From NCBI RefSeq assembly GCF_018614955.1, contig NZ_JAGGNV010000001.1, forward strand, positions 145,501 to 209,500: 64,000 nt of DNA. The letters are read 5' to 3'. Both the position numbers and the translations under genes were made by a program. The notes below the pieces were generated by a model. The model did not search any database and was not told where the DNA came from. It saw only the letters and a list, made by a program, of their open reading frames with translations. Below, piece by piece: positions 16,453 to 25,978 of the stretch (within the stretch, counting starts at the first letter, position 1; every line of letters starts with the position of its first letter). This DNA is from Variovorax paradoxus. GTDB taxonomy: Bacteria > Pseudomonadota > Gammaproteobacteria > Burkholderiales > Burkholderiaceae_C.

Positions 16453-17487
16453 CTATTTCTTCCGAGCCGCAATCGCCTGCTCTGCCTTCGCCACCAGATC
16501 GTTCCCGATCGTCGGCTTCCACTTCGCATACACCGGCCGCGTCGCCTTCACGAAGGCCTCGCGCTCGGCAGGCGACAGTTTGGTGACCGTCACGCCGAGC
16601 GCGGCGATGTCCTTGAGCAGGGGCTGGTCGGCCTCGGCCAGCCCCTTGCGCGCGATGGCGATCTCTTGCTTGCCGGCGTCGATCGCCGCCTGGCGCACGA
16701 TCGCCTGATCGGCCGGCGTCCAAGAATTCCAGATCTCCTTGTTGACCACGAAGACCAGCGGATCGGCCACGTAGCCCCACATCGTCACGTTCTTCTGGCC
16801 CACGGTGTGCAGCTTGGCCGCGGTGAAGATCGACATCGGGTTCTCCTGCCCGTCGACCGCGCCGCTGGCGAAGGCGGGCTGCGCGTCGGCCCAGCTCATC
16901 TGCGTGGGATTGGCGCCCAGCGCGGTGAAGGTGTCGGCGAAGAGCGGCGAGCCCACCACGCGGATCTTCAGGCCCTTCAGGTCCTCCGGCGTCTTGATGG
17001 GCCGCTTGGAGTTCGTGATCTCGCGGTAGCCGTTCTCGCCCCAGGCCAGCGGCACCACGCCGGCCTTCTCGAGCGTCGCGAAGATGTCCGTGCCCACCGG
17101 GCCCTGCGTCAGCGCATCCACCGCCGCATAGTCGGGCATCAGGAAGGGCAGCGAGAACAGGTTGAGCTGCTTGACCTGCGGCGACCAGTTGATGGTCGAG
17201 CCGATGGCCATGTCGATCACGCCCTGGCGCAGCGCGCTGAATTCGCGCGTCTGGTCGCCCTGGATCAGCGAGACGCCGGGATAGAGCTTGATGTTGATGC
17301 GGCCCTGGGTTCGCTCGCGAACCAGGTTGGCCCAGATCTCTCCGCCCTTGCCCCAGGGGAAGGCGGTGCCGACCACGAGCGACATCTTGTATTCGGGCTT
17401 GTAGGTCTGCGCGGGCGCGGCCGCGGAGAAGCCGCCGAGCGTGGCGGCGATGGCCATCAGGCCGAGCAGGGAACGACGGAATTTCAT
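16453..17487 (-). CDS. TRAP transporter, periplasmic binding protein (DctP family)
   Basis: The 344-aa protein has a signal peptide (MKFRRSLLGLMAIAATLGGF, cleaved near AAPAQ) and the DctP fold. It includes the conserved GLKIRVVGSPLFADTF segment, whose Arg usually binds the substrate carboxylate. It would deliver a carboxylic acid to the DctQM membrane unit. The gene is last in the minus-strand order small, large, binding protein, 22 bp after the large subunit. The substrate cannot be assigned from sequence. Confidence 0.92.
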   Translation of the reverse strand: MKFRRSLLGLMAIAATLGGFSAAAPAQTYKPEYKMSLVVGTAFPWGKGGEIWANLVRERTQGRINIKLYPGVSLIQGDQTREFSALRQGVIDMAIGSTINWSPQVKQLNLFSLPFLMPDYAAVDALTQGPVGTDIFATLEKAGVVPLAWGENGYREITNSKRPIKTPEDLKGLKIRVVGSPLFADTFTALGANPTQMSWADAQPAFASGAVDGQENPMSIFTAAKLHTVGQKNVTMWGYVADPLVFVVNKEIWNSWTPADQAIVRQAAIDAGKQEIAIARKGLAEADQPLLKDIAALGVTVTKLSPAEREAFVKATRPVYAKWKPTIGNDLVAKAEQAIAARKK

Positions 17488-17509
17488 GGGTGTGTCTCCT
17501 TCAAAAAAT

Positions 17510-18808
17510 CTAATAGCCTAGTTTTCGGGGTAACCACAGCGCCAATTCAGGCCAGGCGATCACCGCCACCATCACGAGGAACATCGCAAACAGCATCCAG
17601 CCGACCCAGCGCACGGTTTCTTCCATGCGCACGCCGGCGATGCGGCACGAGACCATCAGGTTCACCGCCAGCGGCGGCGTGAACTGGCCGAGCGCCACCT
17701 TGAGCGTGAGGATGACGCCGAACCACACCGGGTCCCACTTGTAGTACTGCACGATCGGCCACAAGAGCGGCACGAAGATCAGGAAGATCGACACGCCGTC
17801 GAGGAACATGCCGACCGTGATGAGCAGCAGGATCAAGAGCGACAGCACGCCGTACTCGCCCAGCCCCGAGTTCACGATCGCGCGCGTGACCGGATCGATC
17901 ACGCCCAGCGTCGAGAGCGAGTAGGCGAAGATGCCCGCCAGCGACACCACCAGCAGGATCACGGCCGAGAGCTCGCCCGATTCGCGCAGGATCAGGAACA
18001 GGTCGCGGACCTTGATCGTGCGGTGGATCGCCATGCCGACGAAGAGCCCGTAGAACACCGCCACCACGGCCGCCTCGGTGGGCGTGAACCAGCCGGCGCG
18101 CATGCCGCCGAGGATAAGCACCGGCGCCGCCAGGCCCCAGACTGCATCGCGAAAACTCTTCCAGAAGGGCGGGCGCGGCAGGGTGGATTCGAGCGCGCCC
18201 ATCTTGTGCTTGCGTGCCAGCCACACGGCCGGAACGATCAGCGCGAAGCCGGCCAGCACGCCGGGCACCATGCCGGCTGCGAACAGCGCCGGCACCGAGG
18301 CGCCCGGCACCAGCACCGAGTAGACGATGAAGGCCACCGAGGGCGGGATCAGGATGTCGGTGGCCGCGGCCGCGCCGACCACGCTGGCCGAGAAGGCGTT
18401 GGGATAGCCCGCGCGCGACATCGCGCCGATCATCACCGCGCCCACCGCCGCCGCATTGGCCGGGCCCGAGCCCGAGATGCCGCCCAGGAACATCGCCACC
18501 ACGATCGCCACCAGCGGCAGCATGCCGCTCCCGCGCCCGACGATCGCGATCGCGAAATTGACGAGGCGCAGCGCCACGCCCGAGCGGTCGAAGATCGAGC
18601 CCACCAGCACGAACATCGGGATCGCGAGCAGCGGGTACTTGCCGAGGCCGGCATAGAAGTTCTGCGGCACCGCGAGCAGGCCGAACCACTGCGCGTCGGC
18701 ATTGGCGAGCCCGATGGCCACCGCGCCGGCAAGGCCGAGCGCCGCGCCGATCGGCACGCCGACCAGCATCATCAGGATGAAGGCGACGAAGAGCAGCGTC
18801 GGGATCAT
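17510..18808 (-). CDS. TRAP transporter, large permease subunit (DctM family)
   Basis: The 432-aa integral membrane protein has about a dozen hydrophobic segments and the family features PIGAALGLAGAVAIGL and GGISGSGPANAAAVG near the middle. It couples substrate import to a sodium gradient. Start ATG 18808 (MIPTLLFVAF) overlaps the small-subunit stop by 4 bp, a sign of translational coupling. A longer frame open upstream is only the out-of-phase overlap of the small subunit. Confidence 0.92.
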   Translation of the reverse strand: MIPTLLFVAFILMMLVGVPIGAALGLAGAVAIGLANADAQWFGLLAVPQNFYAGLGKYPLLAIPMFVLVGSIFDRSGVALRLVNFAIAIVGRGSGMLPLVAIVVAMFLGGISGSGPANAAAVGAVMIGAMSRAGYPNAFSASVVGAAAATDILIPPSVAFIVYSVLVPGASVPALFAAGMVPGVLAGFALIVPAVWLARKHKMGALESTLPRPPFWKSFRDAVWGLAAPVLILGGMRAGWFTPTEAAVVAVFYGLFVGMAIHRTIKVRDLFLILRESGELSAVILLVVSLAGIFAYSLSTLGVIDPVTRAIVNSGLGEYGVLSLLILLLITVGMFLDGVSIFLIFVPLLWPIVQYYKWDPVWFGVILTLKVALGQFTPPLAVNLMVSCRIAGVRMEETVRWVGWMLFAMFLVMVAVIAWPELALWLPRKLGY

Positions 18809-19365
18809 TCGCCCGAACCCCCGGCCCGCTTCTCGCGGCTGCGCCGGACGAACAGGCCCAGGGCGCGCAGCCCGATCGCGGAGCACACGATCGGCAGCCA
18901 GATCGAGTACCACCACTGCGGCACGCCGATGCCGGGCGAGGTTTCCTCGAAGCGCCAGTCGTCCCAGACCACGCGCACGCTCAAGCCGGCGATCACGAAG
19001 AACAGCAGCGCCACCATCAGCGCGCCGAACTGCGCGAACCGCTTGCGCCTGGCCATCGATCCGCCCTCGGCGAAGTACTCGATGCGGATGTGACGGTCGC
19101 GCGCCACGGCGGCCGAGCCCGCGACCATGGCCAGCAGGATCATGAGGAAGACCGAGAACTCCTCGGTCCACGCGAAGGAGGAATCGGTGAAGTAGCGCAC
19201 CAGCACGTTGGCGAAGGTGATGCAGGCCAGGAGGCCCATGATGATCACCGTGGCCCAGTCCTCGATGGCGAGCGGCACGCGCGTGGGCTCGTCGGCGGCT
19301 GCTATTTCGGGAGGAAGAGGGCTGGCGGCGTCCAGCACGGGGCCGGACTCAGGGGGAGAGGACAT
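18805..19365 (-). CDS. TRAP transporter, small permease subunit (DctQ family)
   Basis: The 186-aa protein has four hydrophobic segments and the DctQ hallmarks ANVLVRYFTDSSFAWTEEFS and HIRIEYF. It forms the membrane complex with DctM. The first 30 residues are acidic and Pro/Ala-rich, so an internal start is possible but not needed. The 88-bp upstream spacer holds two short inverted repeats that may be operator sites. Confidence 0.9.
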   Translation of the reverse strand: MSSPPESGPVLDAASPLPPEIAAADEPTRVPLAIEDWATVIIMGLLACITFANVLVRYFTDSSFAWTEEFSVFLMILLAMVAGSAAVARDRHIRIEYFAEGGSMARRKRFAQFGALMVALLFFVIAGLSVRVVWDDWRFEETSPGIGVPQWWYSIWLPIVCSAIGLRALGLFVRRSREKRAGGSGE

Positions 19366-19390
19366 CGGGGGAACGGGTCAGCAGGTCAGC

Positions 19391-19425
19391 GGCCGGAATT
19401 CGGCCAGCACGGATCGTAACGATCC
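19391..19425. promoter_or_regulatory. Paired inverted repeats upstream of the TRAP operon
   Basis: GGCCG-GAATT-CGGCC (19391-19405) and GGATCG-TAA-CGATCC (19411-19425) lie in the short spacer between the Bug gene stop and the dctQ start. They could be regulator sites for the TRAP genes or structures at the end of the beta-oxidation transcript. No T-run follows either one. Confidence 0.35.
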
Positions 19426-19453
19426 ATAACCGTTCGCCCCATCGGGGCTTTCC

Positions 19454-20449
19454 TTACTCGAGCTTGGCGCCCGACTGCTTGATCAGCCGCTCCCACACCG
19501 GGCGCTCCGCCTTGTAGGCAGCGGCAAAAGCTTCGGGCGAGCTGTCCTTGAGCTCGAAGCCCATGGCTGCGACTTTCTGCTGTACGTCGGGCTGCTGCGT
19601 GGCCTTGCGGATCTCGTCGGCGAGCCGCTGCACGATCGGCTTGGGCGTGCCGGCGGGCACCGCGACCGCCAGCCAGCCGGTCAGGCGGTAGGCCTCGTCC
19701 TTCAGGCCCTGCTCGGCCAGCGTGGGCACGTTGGGCAGGGTGCTCATGCGGCGTTCGCCGGTCACGCCGATGGCCTTGAGCTTGCCGGCCTCGATGTGCG
19801 GCTTGGCCTGCAGCGCGCTCGCGTAGGCCATCTGGATCTGGCCGCCGATCAGGTCCTGCACCATCGGTGCCTCGCCCTTGTAGGCGACGTGGTTCATGTC
19901 GGCGTCCTGCGTGAGGCTCATGTGCGCGCCGGCCAGGTGCGGGTAGGCGCCCAGGCCGTAGGAACCGTAGGCCAGCTTGCCCTTATTGGCGGCCACGTAC
20001 TTCAGCAGCTCGGGCGCGGTCTTGGCCGGCACGCTGGGATGCACCACCAGCACCAGCGGGCCCATCGCGACCTGGTAGACCAGCGTCAGGTCGCGCTCCG
20101 GGTGGTAGGGCAGCTTCTCGTAGAGGAACTGGTTGGTGAGCAGCGCGTTGGAGAGCGACATCACGATGGTGTAGCCGTCTGGCGCGGCCTTGGCGACCGC
20201 GTCGGTGCCGATGATGCCGGCCGCGCCGGGCTTGTTGTCGATCACCACCGGCTGGCCCAGCCCGACCGCCAGCTTCTCGCCGATCACGCGCGCCAGCACG
20301 TCGGTGCCGCCGCCGGCGGCGAAGGGGACGACCATCTTGATCGGCTTGTTCGGATAGGTTTGGGCGTGGGCCGCGCTGCCCGCGCCCAGCGCGAGGGCCG
20401 CGGCCGCGGCGCAGAGCCAGGCGCGGCGGTTCCGGGAGTGGGTGTTCAT
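19454..20449 (-). CDS. Bug/TctC-type tripartite tricarboxylate binding protein
   Basis: The 331-aa protein has a clear signal peptide ending AHAQ, then the Bug opening YPNKPIKMVVPFAAGGGTD and VVIDNKPGAAG. It is a periplasmic receptor for a small carboxylate. It is the last gene of the beta-oxidation operon, 38 bp after the acyl-CoA synthetase, which suggests it binds the acid that the synthetase activates. No tctAB membrane genes are in the window, so it would share membrane components or act as a sensor. Confidence 0.9.
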   Translation of the reverse strand: MNTHSRNRRAWLCAAAAALALGAGSAAHAQTYPNKPIKMVVPFAAGGGTDVLARVIGEKLAVGLGQPVVIDNKPGAAGIIGTDAVAKAAPDGYTIVMSLSNALLTNQFLYEKLPYHPERDLTLVYQVAMGPLVLVVHPSVPAKTAPELLKYVAANKGKLAYGSYGLGAYPHLAGAHMSLTQDADMNHVAYKGEAPMVQDLIGGQIQMAYASALQAKPHIEAGKLKAIGVTGERRMSTLPNVPTLAEQGLKDEAYRLTGWLAVAVPAGTPKPIVQRLADEIRKATQQPDVQQKVAAMGFELKDSSPEAFAAAYKAERPVWERLIKQSGAKLE

Positions 20450-20487
20450 GTGTGTCTCCTGTACAGGTCTTGGAATCGGAGCGGGCC

Positions 20488-22401
20488 TTATCGCAGGACG
20501 ACCTGCGTCTTGAAGGGCAGGCGGCCGAGCGCCTCCGTAAGCCGCGCCTGCAGCGGCGCGGCCTGCGCCCCGGCCACGGCCGCATCGACCACGACCTTGA
20601 GCGCGCTCTCGCCATCGGCCTGCACCTCGGGCCGTGCTGCCAGCCCCAGCGCAGCACAGGCCTCGCCGACCAGCGCCTCGGCGACCTTGCGCGCGGCCAG
20701 CGCGCGCAGCTCGGGCTTGTAGATCTTGCCGACGTTGGTCATCGGCATGTGCTCGATCACGACCACCGATTTCGGCTTGGCCGGCGCTTCGTCGACGCGT
20801 GCCGCGGTGAAGGCCAGCAGCTCGGCTTCGCTCGCCTTCATGCCGGGCACCAGCGTGGCGAAGGCCACCGGCAGCTCGCCGGCATAGGCATCGGGCGCGC
20901 CGACCGCGGCGCACAGCTGCACCGCCGGGTGCGCGCCCAGCGCGTCCTCGATGGTCTTCGGGTCGATGTTGTGGCCGCTGCGGATGATCAGGTCCTTGGA
21001 GCGTCCGCTCAGGTTGAGCCGCTCCTCGCTGTCGATCCAGCCGAGGTCGCCGGTGGCGAGCCAGCCATCGGCCGTGAAGGCACGGGCCGTGTCGGCCGGA
21101 TCGACGAAGCCAGAGAACAGGTTGGGTGACTTGAAGAGCACCATGCCCTGCTCGCCCACCGGCAGCTCGCGGTCGCTCGGGTTGCCGTGCTCGTCGAGCG
21201 CGACGATGCGCAACTGCGAATAGGGCAGCCGGAAACCCACGCAGCCTGCCGGCCCGATCACGCCCGGCGGCGTGATGGTGGAGATGCCGGCCATCTCGGT
21301 CATGCCCAGGCTCTCGTGCACGTGCAGGCCGAACAGCCGCTCGAAGCGCGCCGCGAGCTCGGGCGCCAGCACGGCGGCGCCGGTGCGGCAGTACTTGATC
21401 GACGAGATGTCGGCGCCATTCAGCGGCACATTGGCCAGCGCCGCGAGGACCGTGGGCACGGCTGAGAGCGAGGTCGGCCGGTACTTCTCCACCAAGCGCC
21501 AGTAGTTGGCCAGCACCTGCTTGTTGCGCAGCAGGGCCGTGGTCGGAATGATCACCTCGACGCCGGCCGACAGCGCGGACAGCGAGGCCGGCAGCACGCC
21601 CGCCACGTGGAACAGCGGATAGCCGTTGATGGTGACGTCGCTGCTCTTCAGGCCCTGCAGCTTCACGCTGGCCCAGGCGGTGAACACTTGCGCGCCGTGG
21701 CTGTGGCGCGCGAGCTTGGGCGCGCCTGTGGTGCCGCCGGTGTGGAAGTAGGCGGCGATGTCGCCGGGCGCGATGTCGCGGCCGCTTGCGAGCCGGTCGG
21801 CCGGCACGTGCGCGCACATCGCGTTGAAGTCGGCCACGCCCTGGGGCAGATCGCCGGTGCTGCCCACGGGCTCGTCGTGCGGCGCCACGCGCAGCACGGT
21901 GGTGAGCGTGGGCACCTGGCCGCGCAGGCGCATCGCCTTCGACCACATGCCGGATTCGTCGTCCGAGCCGTAGGCGATCAGCACCTTGGCGCGGCCGGCC
22001 GTCATCAGCGAGACCAGCTTCTCGTCGGCGAGCAGCGGGTTGAGCGGCTGCACGATGCCTGTCGCCTCGCCGCCCCACAGCGCCAGGTGGTACTCGAGGC
22101 AGCCCGGCAGCAGCACGGCCACCGCGTCCTCCGGCCCGACGCCGAGCGCGTGCAGCAAGTTGGCGGTCTGGTGGATGCCGGCCAGGAGCTCGGCATACGA
22201 CCAGCGGATCGGCTCGTCCGCCGGGTCGGCGCTGCGCAGGAAGGTCAGCGCCGTCTTGTCGCCGAAGGCCGCGGCGGCATTGCGGAAGATCTCGTAGGTG
22301 CTGCGCACGGTCAGCGCCTCGGCAAGCGGCGTCTGCTCGAGCCTTCGCACGTCCTCGATGCTGCGGACGGGGAAGGAGGGGCTGAAGGGCGCGGCGTTCA
22401 T
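20488..22401 (-). CDS. Acyl-CoA synthetase (AMP-forming)
   Basis: The 637-aa enzyme belongs to the ANL adenylate-forming family. The P-loop-like motif is YFHTGGTTGAPKLARHSH; later motifs are ESLGMTEMAG, WLATGDLGWID and the hinge GRSKDLIIRSGHNI. The C-terminal Lys region is NVGKIYKPELR. It activates a carboxylic acid to acyl-CoA and so feeds the two acyl-CoA dehydrogenases encoded just upstream. ATG 22401 overlaps the dehydrogenase stop by 4 bp. The unusual C-terminal extension of about 70 residues after the Lys motif is Ala-rich. Confidence 0.9.
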   Translation of the reverse strand: MNAAPFSPSFPVRSIEDVRRLEQTPLAEALTVRSTYEIFRNAAAAFGDKTALTFLRSADPADEPIRWSYAELLAGIHQTANLLHALGVGPEDAVAVLLPGCLEYHLALWGGEATGIVQPLNPLLADEKLVSLMTAGRAKVLIAYGSDDESGMWSKAMRLRGQVPTLTTVLRVAPHDEPVGSTGDLPQGVADFNAMCAHVPADRLASGRDIAPGDIAAYFHTGGTTGAPKLARHSHGAQVFTAWASVKLQGLKSSDVTINGYPLFHVAGVLPASLSALSAGVEVIIPTTALLRNKQVLANYWRLVEKYRPTSLSAVPTVLAALANVPLNGADISSIKYCRTGAAVLAPELAARFERLFGLHVHESLGMTEMAGISTITPPGVIGPAGCVGFRLPYSQLRIVALDEHGNPSDRELPVGEQGMVLFKSPNLFSGFVDPADTARAFTADGWLATGDLGWIDSEERLNLSGRSKDLIIRSGHNIDPKTIEDALGAHPAVQLCAAVGAPDAYAGELPVAFATLVPGMKASEAELLAFTAARVDEAPAKPKSVVVIEHMPMTNVGKIYKPELRALAARKVAEALVGEACAALGLAARPEVQADGESALKVVVDAAVAGAQAAPLQARLTEALGRLPFKTQVVLR

Positions 22402-23537
22402 CTTGCCTGCCTTCCGAATGCGATGAAACGCTGCAGATGATGGTCTTCGTCGCCCAGCTGGTGGTCGATCATCACGAGGCGCTTGGCATAGTGGGCCAGC
22501 GGCAGCTCCCAGGTCATGCCGATGCCACCGTGCATCTGGATGCTCTCTTCGGCCACCAGCGCGCCGATGCGGCCGATGCTGGCCTTGGCCGCCGACAGCG
22601 CGCGCTCGCGCGTGGCGCGGTCGGCATCGTCGACGGCGGCTGCGGCATTGATCACGGCCGAGCGGGCCTGCTCGATCTCGAGCAGCAGGTCCGCCATGCG
22701 ATGCTGCAGCGCCTGGAAGCTGCCGATCAGCGTGCCGAACTGCTTGCGCGTGCGCAGGTACTCCAGCGTCGCCGCCTTGGCGGCTTCCATCGCGCCCAGG
22801 CTTTCGGCGCACAGGGCCAGCACGCCACGCCCGACGGCGCGCTCCAGCACGGCATGGCCCTGGCCTTCGGCGCCGAGCAGCGCGTCGGCGGGGAGCGTCA
22901 CGCCGTCCAGCACGACCTCGGCCACGCGGCCGCCGTCGATGGCCGGGGCGCCGCGCACGTAAACGCCCTTGGTCTTCGCGGGCACCAGGAACAGCGAGAT
23001 GCCGGCCTCGTCGTCCGGCGCACCCGAGGTACGGGCCGAGACCAGGAACAGATCCGCCTGCTCGCCCTGCAGCACCACGGCCTTGGCGCCGTTGAGCAGC
23101 CAGCTGTCGCCGCTGCGGTCGGCGCGGGTCTGCACATGCGCCAGTTCGTAGTGCGTGCCGGGTTCGTCGTGCGCGAGCGCCGCGATGGTGCCGCCGCCGA
23201 TGATCTCGGCCAGCGTTTCCTTTTGCGCCTCGCTGCCGGCCGCTGCGATGGCGTCGCCGACCATGACCGCGCCGAGCAGGGGCTCGACCACCAGGCCTCG
23301 GCCCAGCGCCTCGAAGACCACGGCCAGGTCGAAGCCGCCGCCGCCGAAGCCGCCGTCTTCTTCGCGGAAGAGGGCGCCGATCACGCCCAATTCGGCGAAC
23401 TGCTGCCAGATCTCGGTGCTGAAGCCATGGGCCGACTTCGCGATGCGATCGCGCGTCTCGAAGGCGTACTGCTCGGCGATGAACCGGTTCAGACTGTCGG
23501 CGAGCATGCGCCGGTCTTCGGTGTGTTCGAAGTTCAT
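22398..23537 (-). CDS. Acyl-CoA dehydrogenase family protein (shorter partner)
   Basis: The 379-aa flavoprotein has the ACAD fold (FSTEIWQQFAELGVIGALFRE at the start; QMHGGIGMTWELPLAHYAKR near the end). Glycine-rich segments such as GGFGGGGFDLAVVFEALGRG are present. It lies between a longer ACAD and the acyl-CoA synthetase, with 10-bp and overlapping junctions. Pairs like this often form hetero-oligomers that oxidise steroid, cyclic or aryl-alkyl CoA esters. That suggests a non-standard substrate, but this is an inference. Confidence 0.88.
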   Translation of the reverse strand: MNFEHTEDRRMLADSLNRFIAEQYAFETRDRIAKSAHGFSTEIWQQFAELGVIGALFREEDGGFGGGGFDLAVVFEALGRGLVVEPLLGAVMVGDAIAAAGSEAQKETLAEIIGGGTIAALAHDEPGTHYELAHVQTRADRSGDSWLLNGAKAVVLQGEQADLFLVSARTSGAPDDEAGISLFLVPAKTKGVYVRGAPAIDGGRVAEVVLDGVTLPADALLGAEGQGHAVLERAVGRGVLALCAESLGAMEAAKAATLEYLRTRKQFGTLIGSFQALQHRMADLLLEIEQARSAVINAAAAVDDADRATRERALSAAKASIGRIGALVAEESIQMHGGIGMTWELPLAHYAKRLVMIDHQLGDEDHHLQRFIAFGRQAR

Positions 23538-23547
23538 GGCAGTTTCC

Positions 23548-24756
23548 TCACAGGCCCAGGATCATCTTGGAGATGATGTTTTTCTGAATCTCGTTCGAGC
23601 CGCCGAAGATCGACAGCTTGCGGTTGTTGAAGTACTTGGCCGCTGCGGCTGCCGCATAGTCGGGCCCGATCGGTACACCGCCGAAGCCTTCTTCGAGCGC
23701 CTCGGCGACGAAGGGCCGCGCATAGGGGCCCATCGCGCGCCGGATCAGCGAAGAGATCTCCTGCCGGATCTCGGTGCCGCGGATCTTGAGCATCGAACTC
23801 TCGGCGCCCGGCACGCCGCCGCCGGCCACGGCCGCGATCACGCGCAGGTTGGTGGTCAACATGTTCTCCAGGTCGATCTCGACGCGGGCCATGCGCGCGG
23901 CGAAGGCTGGATCTTCCGATAGCGGCCGGCCCTTCTTCGTCTGCTTCGCGGCAATGGCCTTGAGCTGTTCGAGCGCCGCCACCGAGAAGCCCACGCCCGC
24001 TATGTTGGTGCGCTCGTAGGTCAAGAGGTACTTGGCGCAGGTCCAACCCTTGTCCTCCTCGCCGACCAGGTTCTCGGCCGGCACACGCACGTCGGAGAAG
24101 AACACTTCGTTGACCTCGTGCTCGCCGTCGAGCGTGATGATCGGCCGCACCTCGACGCCGGGCGTCTTCATGTCGATCAGGAGGAAGCTGATGCCTTCCT
24201 GCTTCTTGGCCTCGCGGTTGGTGCGCACCAGGCAGAAGATCATGTTGGCGTGCTGGCCCAGCGTGGTCCAGGTCTTCTGGCCGTTGACGATGTAGTGCTC
24301 GCCCTGGGCATCGCTGCCGCGCACCGCGGAGGTCTTGACCGAGGCGAGGTCGGAGCCCGCGCCCGGCTCCGAGTAGCCCTGGCACCACCAGTCGGAGCCG
24401 TCGAGGATGCGCGGCAGCCAGCGACGCTTCTGTTCTTCGTTGCCGTACTTGATCAGCACCGGCCCCAGCATGTTGACGCCGAAGGGCACGATGCGCGGCG
24501 CATGGGCCAGCGCGCATTCGTTCTCGAAGATGAACTTCTCCACCGCGGTCCAGCCCGGGCCGCCGTACTGCTCGGGCCAGTGGTTGGCGAGCCAGCCGCG
24601 CGCGTGGAGGATGGCATGCCATTCCTCCATGTCGGCCTTGCTGAGGTGCTTGCCGCTCGCGACCTTGTCGGAGAGGCGCTTGGGCAGCTTCGCGGCGAGG
24701 AAGCTGCACACCTCGTCGCGGAAGGCTTGCTCTTCGGGGGTGAAGTTCAGGTCCAT
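23548..24756 (-). CDS. Acyl-CoA dehydrogenase family protein (longer partner)
   Basis: The 402-aa protein has the classic ACAD motifs: WWCQGYSEPGAGSDLASVKT, NGQKTWTTLGQHA and a C-terminal IFGGSNEIQKNIISKMIL. It introduces a trans-2 double bond into an acyl-CoA using FAD. ATG 24756 is preceded by GAGGAGC. It lies 11 bp after the thiolase and 10 bp before the second ACAD. FadE-type partners of this length with a downstream shorter ACAD are frequent in cholesterol and aromatic side-chain pathways. Confidence 0.9.
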   Translation of the reverse strand: MDLNFTPEEQAFRDEVCSFLAAKLPKRLSDKVASGKHLSKADMEEWHAILHARGWLANHWPEQYGGPGWTAVEKFIFENECALAHAPRIVPFGVNMLGPVLIKYGNEEQKRRWLPRILDGSDWWCQGYSEPGAGSDLASVKTSAVRGSDAQGEHYIVNGQKTWTTLGQHANMIFCLVRTNREAKKQEGISFLLIDMKTPGVEVRPIITLDGEHEVNEVFFSDVRVPAENLVGEEDKGWTCAKYLLTYERTNIAGVGFSVAALEQLKAIAAKQTKKGRPLSEDPAFAARMARVEIDLENMLTTNLRVIAAVAGGGVPGAESSMLKIRGTEIRQEISSLIRRAMGPYARPFVAEALEEGFGGVPIGPDYAAAAAAKYFNNRKLSIFGGSNEIQKNIISKMILGL

Positions 24757-24767
24757 GTCCTTGCTCC

Positions 24768-25958
24768 TCAGTAGATTTCGAACAGGCCCGCGGCGCCCAT
24801 GCCGCCCGCGATGCACATCGTGACCACGGCGTACTTGGCGCCGCGCCGCCTGCCTTCGATCAGCACATGGCCCGTGAGCCGCGCGCCCGTCATGCCGAAG
24901 GGATGGCCGATCGAGATCGCACCGCCGTCGACATTGAGCCGCTCGGCCGGAATACCCAGCTTCTGCTGGCAGTAGATGGACTGCGAAGCAAAGGCTTCGT
25001 TGAGTTCCCAGAGATCGATATCGTCGACCTTCAGGCCGTTGCGCGCCAGCAGTTTCGGCACCGCGAACACCGGGCCGATGCCCATCTCGTCGGGCTCGCA
25101 GCCCGCGATCGCGAGGCCGCGGAAGGCGCCCAGCGGCTGCAGGTTGGCGCGCTCGGCGTCCTTGGCTTCCATCAGCACGCAGGCCGAGGCGCCGTCGGAG
25201 AGCTGCGAGGCATTGCCGGCGGTCACGAACTTGTCCGCGCCCATCACCGGCTGCAGCTTGGCCAGCGCCTCGTAGGTGGTGCCGCGGCGGTTGCAGGTGT
25301 CGACGTCGATCGTCACTTCGCGCTGGCTGACTTCCTTGGTGTCCTTGTCGGTCACGGCCATGGTGGTGGTGCAGGGGACGATCTCCTCGCGGTAGCGGCC
25401 GGCGAGCTGCGCCTCTTCGGTCTTGCGCTGGCTCTCGGCCGAGAAGCGGTCTTGCGCCTCGCGGCTGATGCCATAGCGCTTGGCGACGATGTCGGCGGTC
25501 TCGATCATCGCCATGTAGAGCGCGGGCTTGTGTTCGACGATCCACGGGTCCATGCCCGAATCGCCGCTGTCGGTGGCGCTGCGGCTGCGGATCTGCGAGA
25601 TGCTCTCCACGCCGCCCGCGATCATGGCCGGCGCGCCCTCGACCACGATGCGCCCTGCCGCGATCGCGATCGCCTGCAGGCCGGAGGCGCAGAAGCGGTT
25701 GACCGTGGTGCCGGCGATCGTGATCGACAGCCCGGCGCGCACGATGCTCTGCCGCGCCACGTTGCGGCCGGTGGTGCCCTCGGGATAGCCGCAGCCGAGG
25801 ATTGCGTCCTCGATCAGCGCCGGGTCCAGGCCCGAGCGCTCCACCGCGGCGCGCACCGCGAAGGCGGCCAGCGTCGGGCCGGGCGTGATGTTGAATTCGC
25901 CGCGGTGTGCCTTGGTGAGCGGCGTGCGGGCGGTGGAAACGATGACGGCTTCGCGCAT
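24768..25958 (-). CDS. Acetyl-CoA acyltransferase (thiolase) of the beta-oxidation operon
   Basis: The 396-aa thiolase has Cys90 in [21 protein letters not shown] for the His and [10 protein letters not shown] for the second Cys. It cleaves 3-ketoacyl-CoA in the last step of the cycle. The order FadB-like, thiolase, dehydrogenases, synthetase covers all steps of one beta-oxidation pathway in one transcript. ATG 25958 follows CAGGAGAC, 20 bp after the upstream stop. Confidence 0.92.
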   Translation of the reverse strand: MREAVIVSTARTPLTKAHRGEFNITPGPTLAAFAVRAAVERSGLDPALIEDAILGCGYPEGTTGRNVARQSIVRAGLSITIAGTTVNRFCASGLQAIAIAAGRIVVEGAPAMIAGGVESISQIRSRSATDSGDSGMDPWIVEHKPALYMAMIETADIVAKRYGISREAQDRFSAESQRKTEEAQLAGRYREEIVPCTTTMAVTDKDTKEVSQREVTIDVDTCNRRGTTYEALAKLQPVMGADKFVTAGNASQLSDGASACVLMEAKDAERANLQPLGAFRGLAIAGCEPDEMGIGPVFAVPKLLARNGLKVDDIDLWELNEAFASQSIYCQQKLGIPAERLNVDGGAISIGHPFGMTGARLTGHVLIEGRRRGAKYAVVTMCIAGGMGAAGLFEIY

Positions 25959-25978
25959 GATTTGTCTCCTGGAACGGC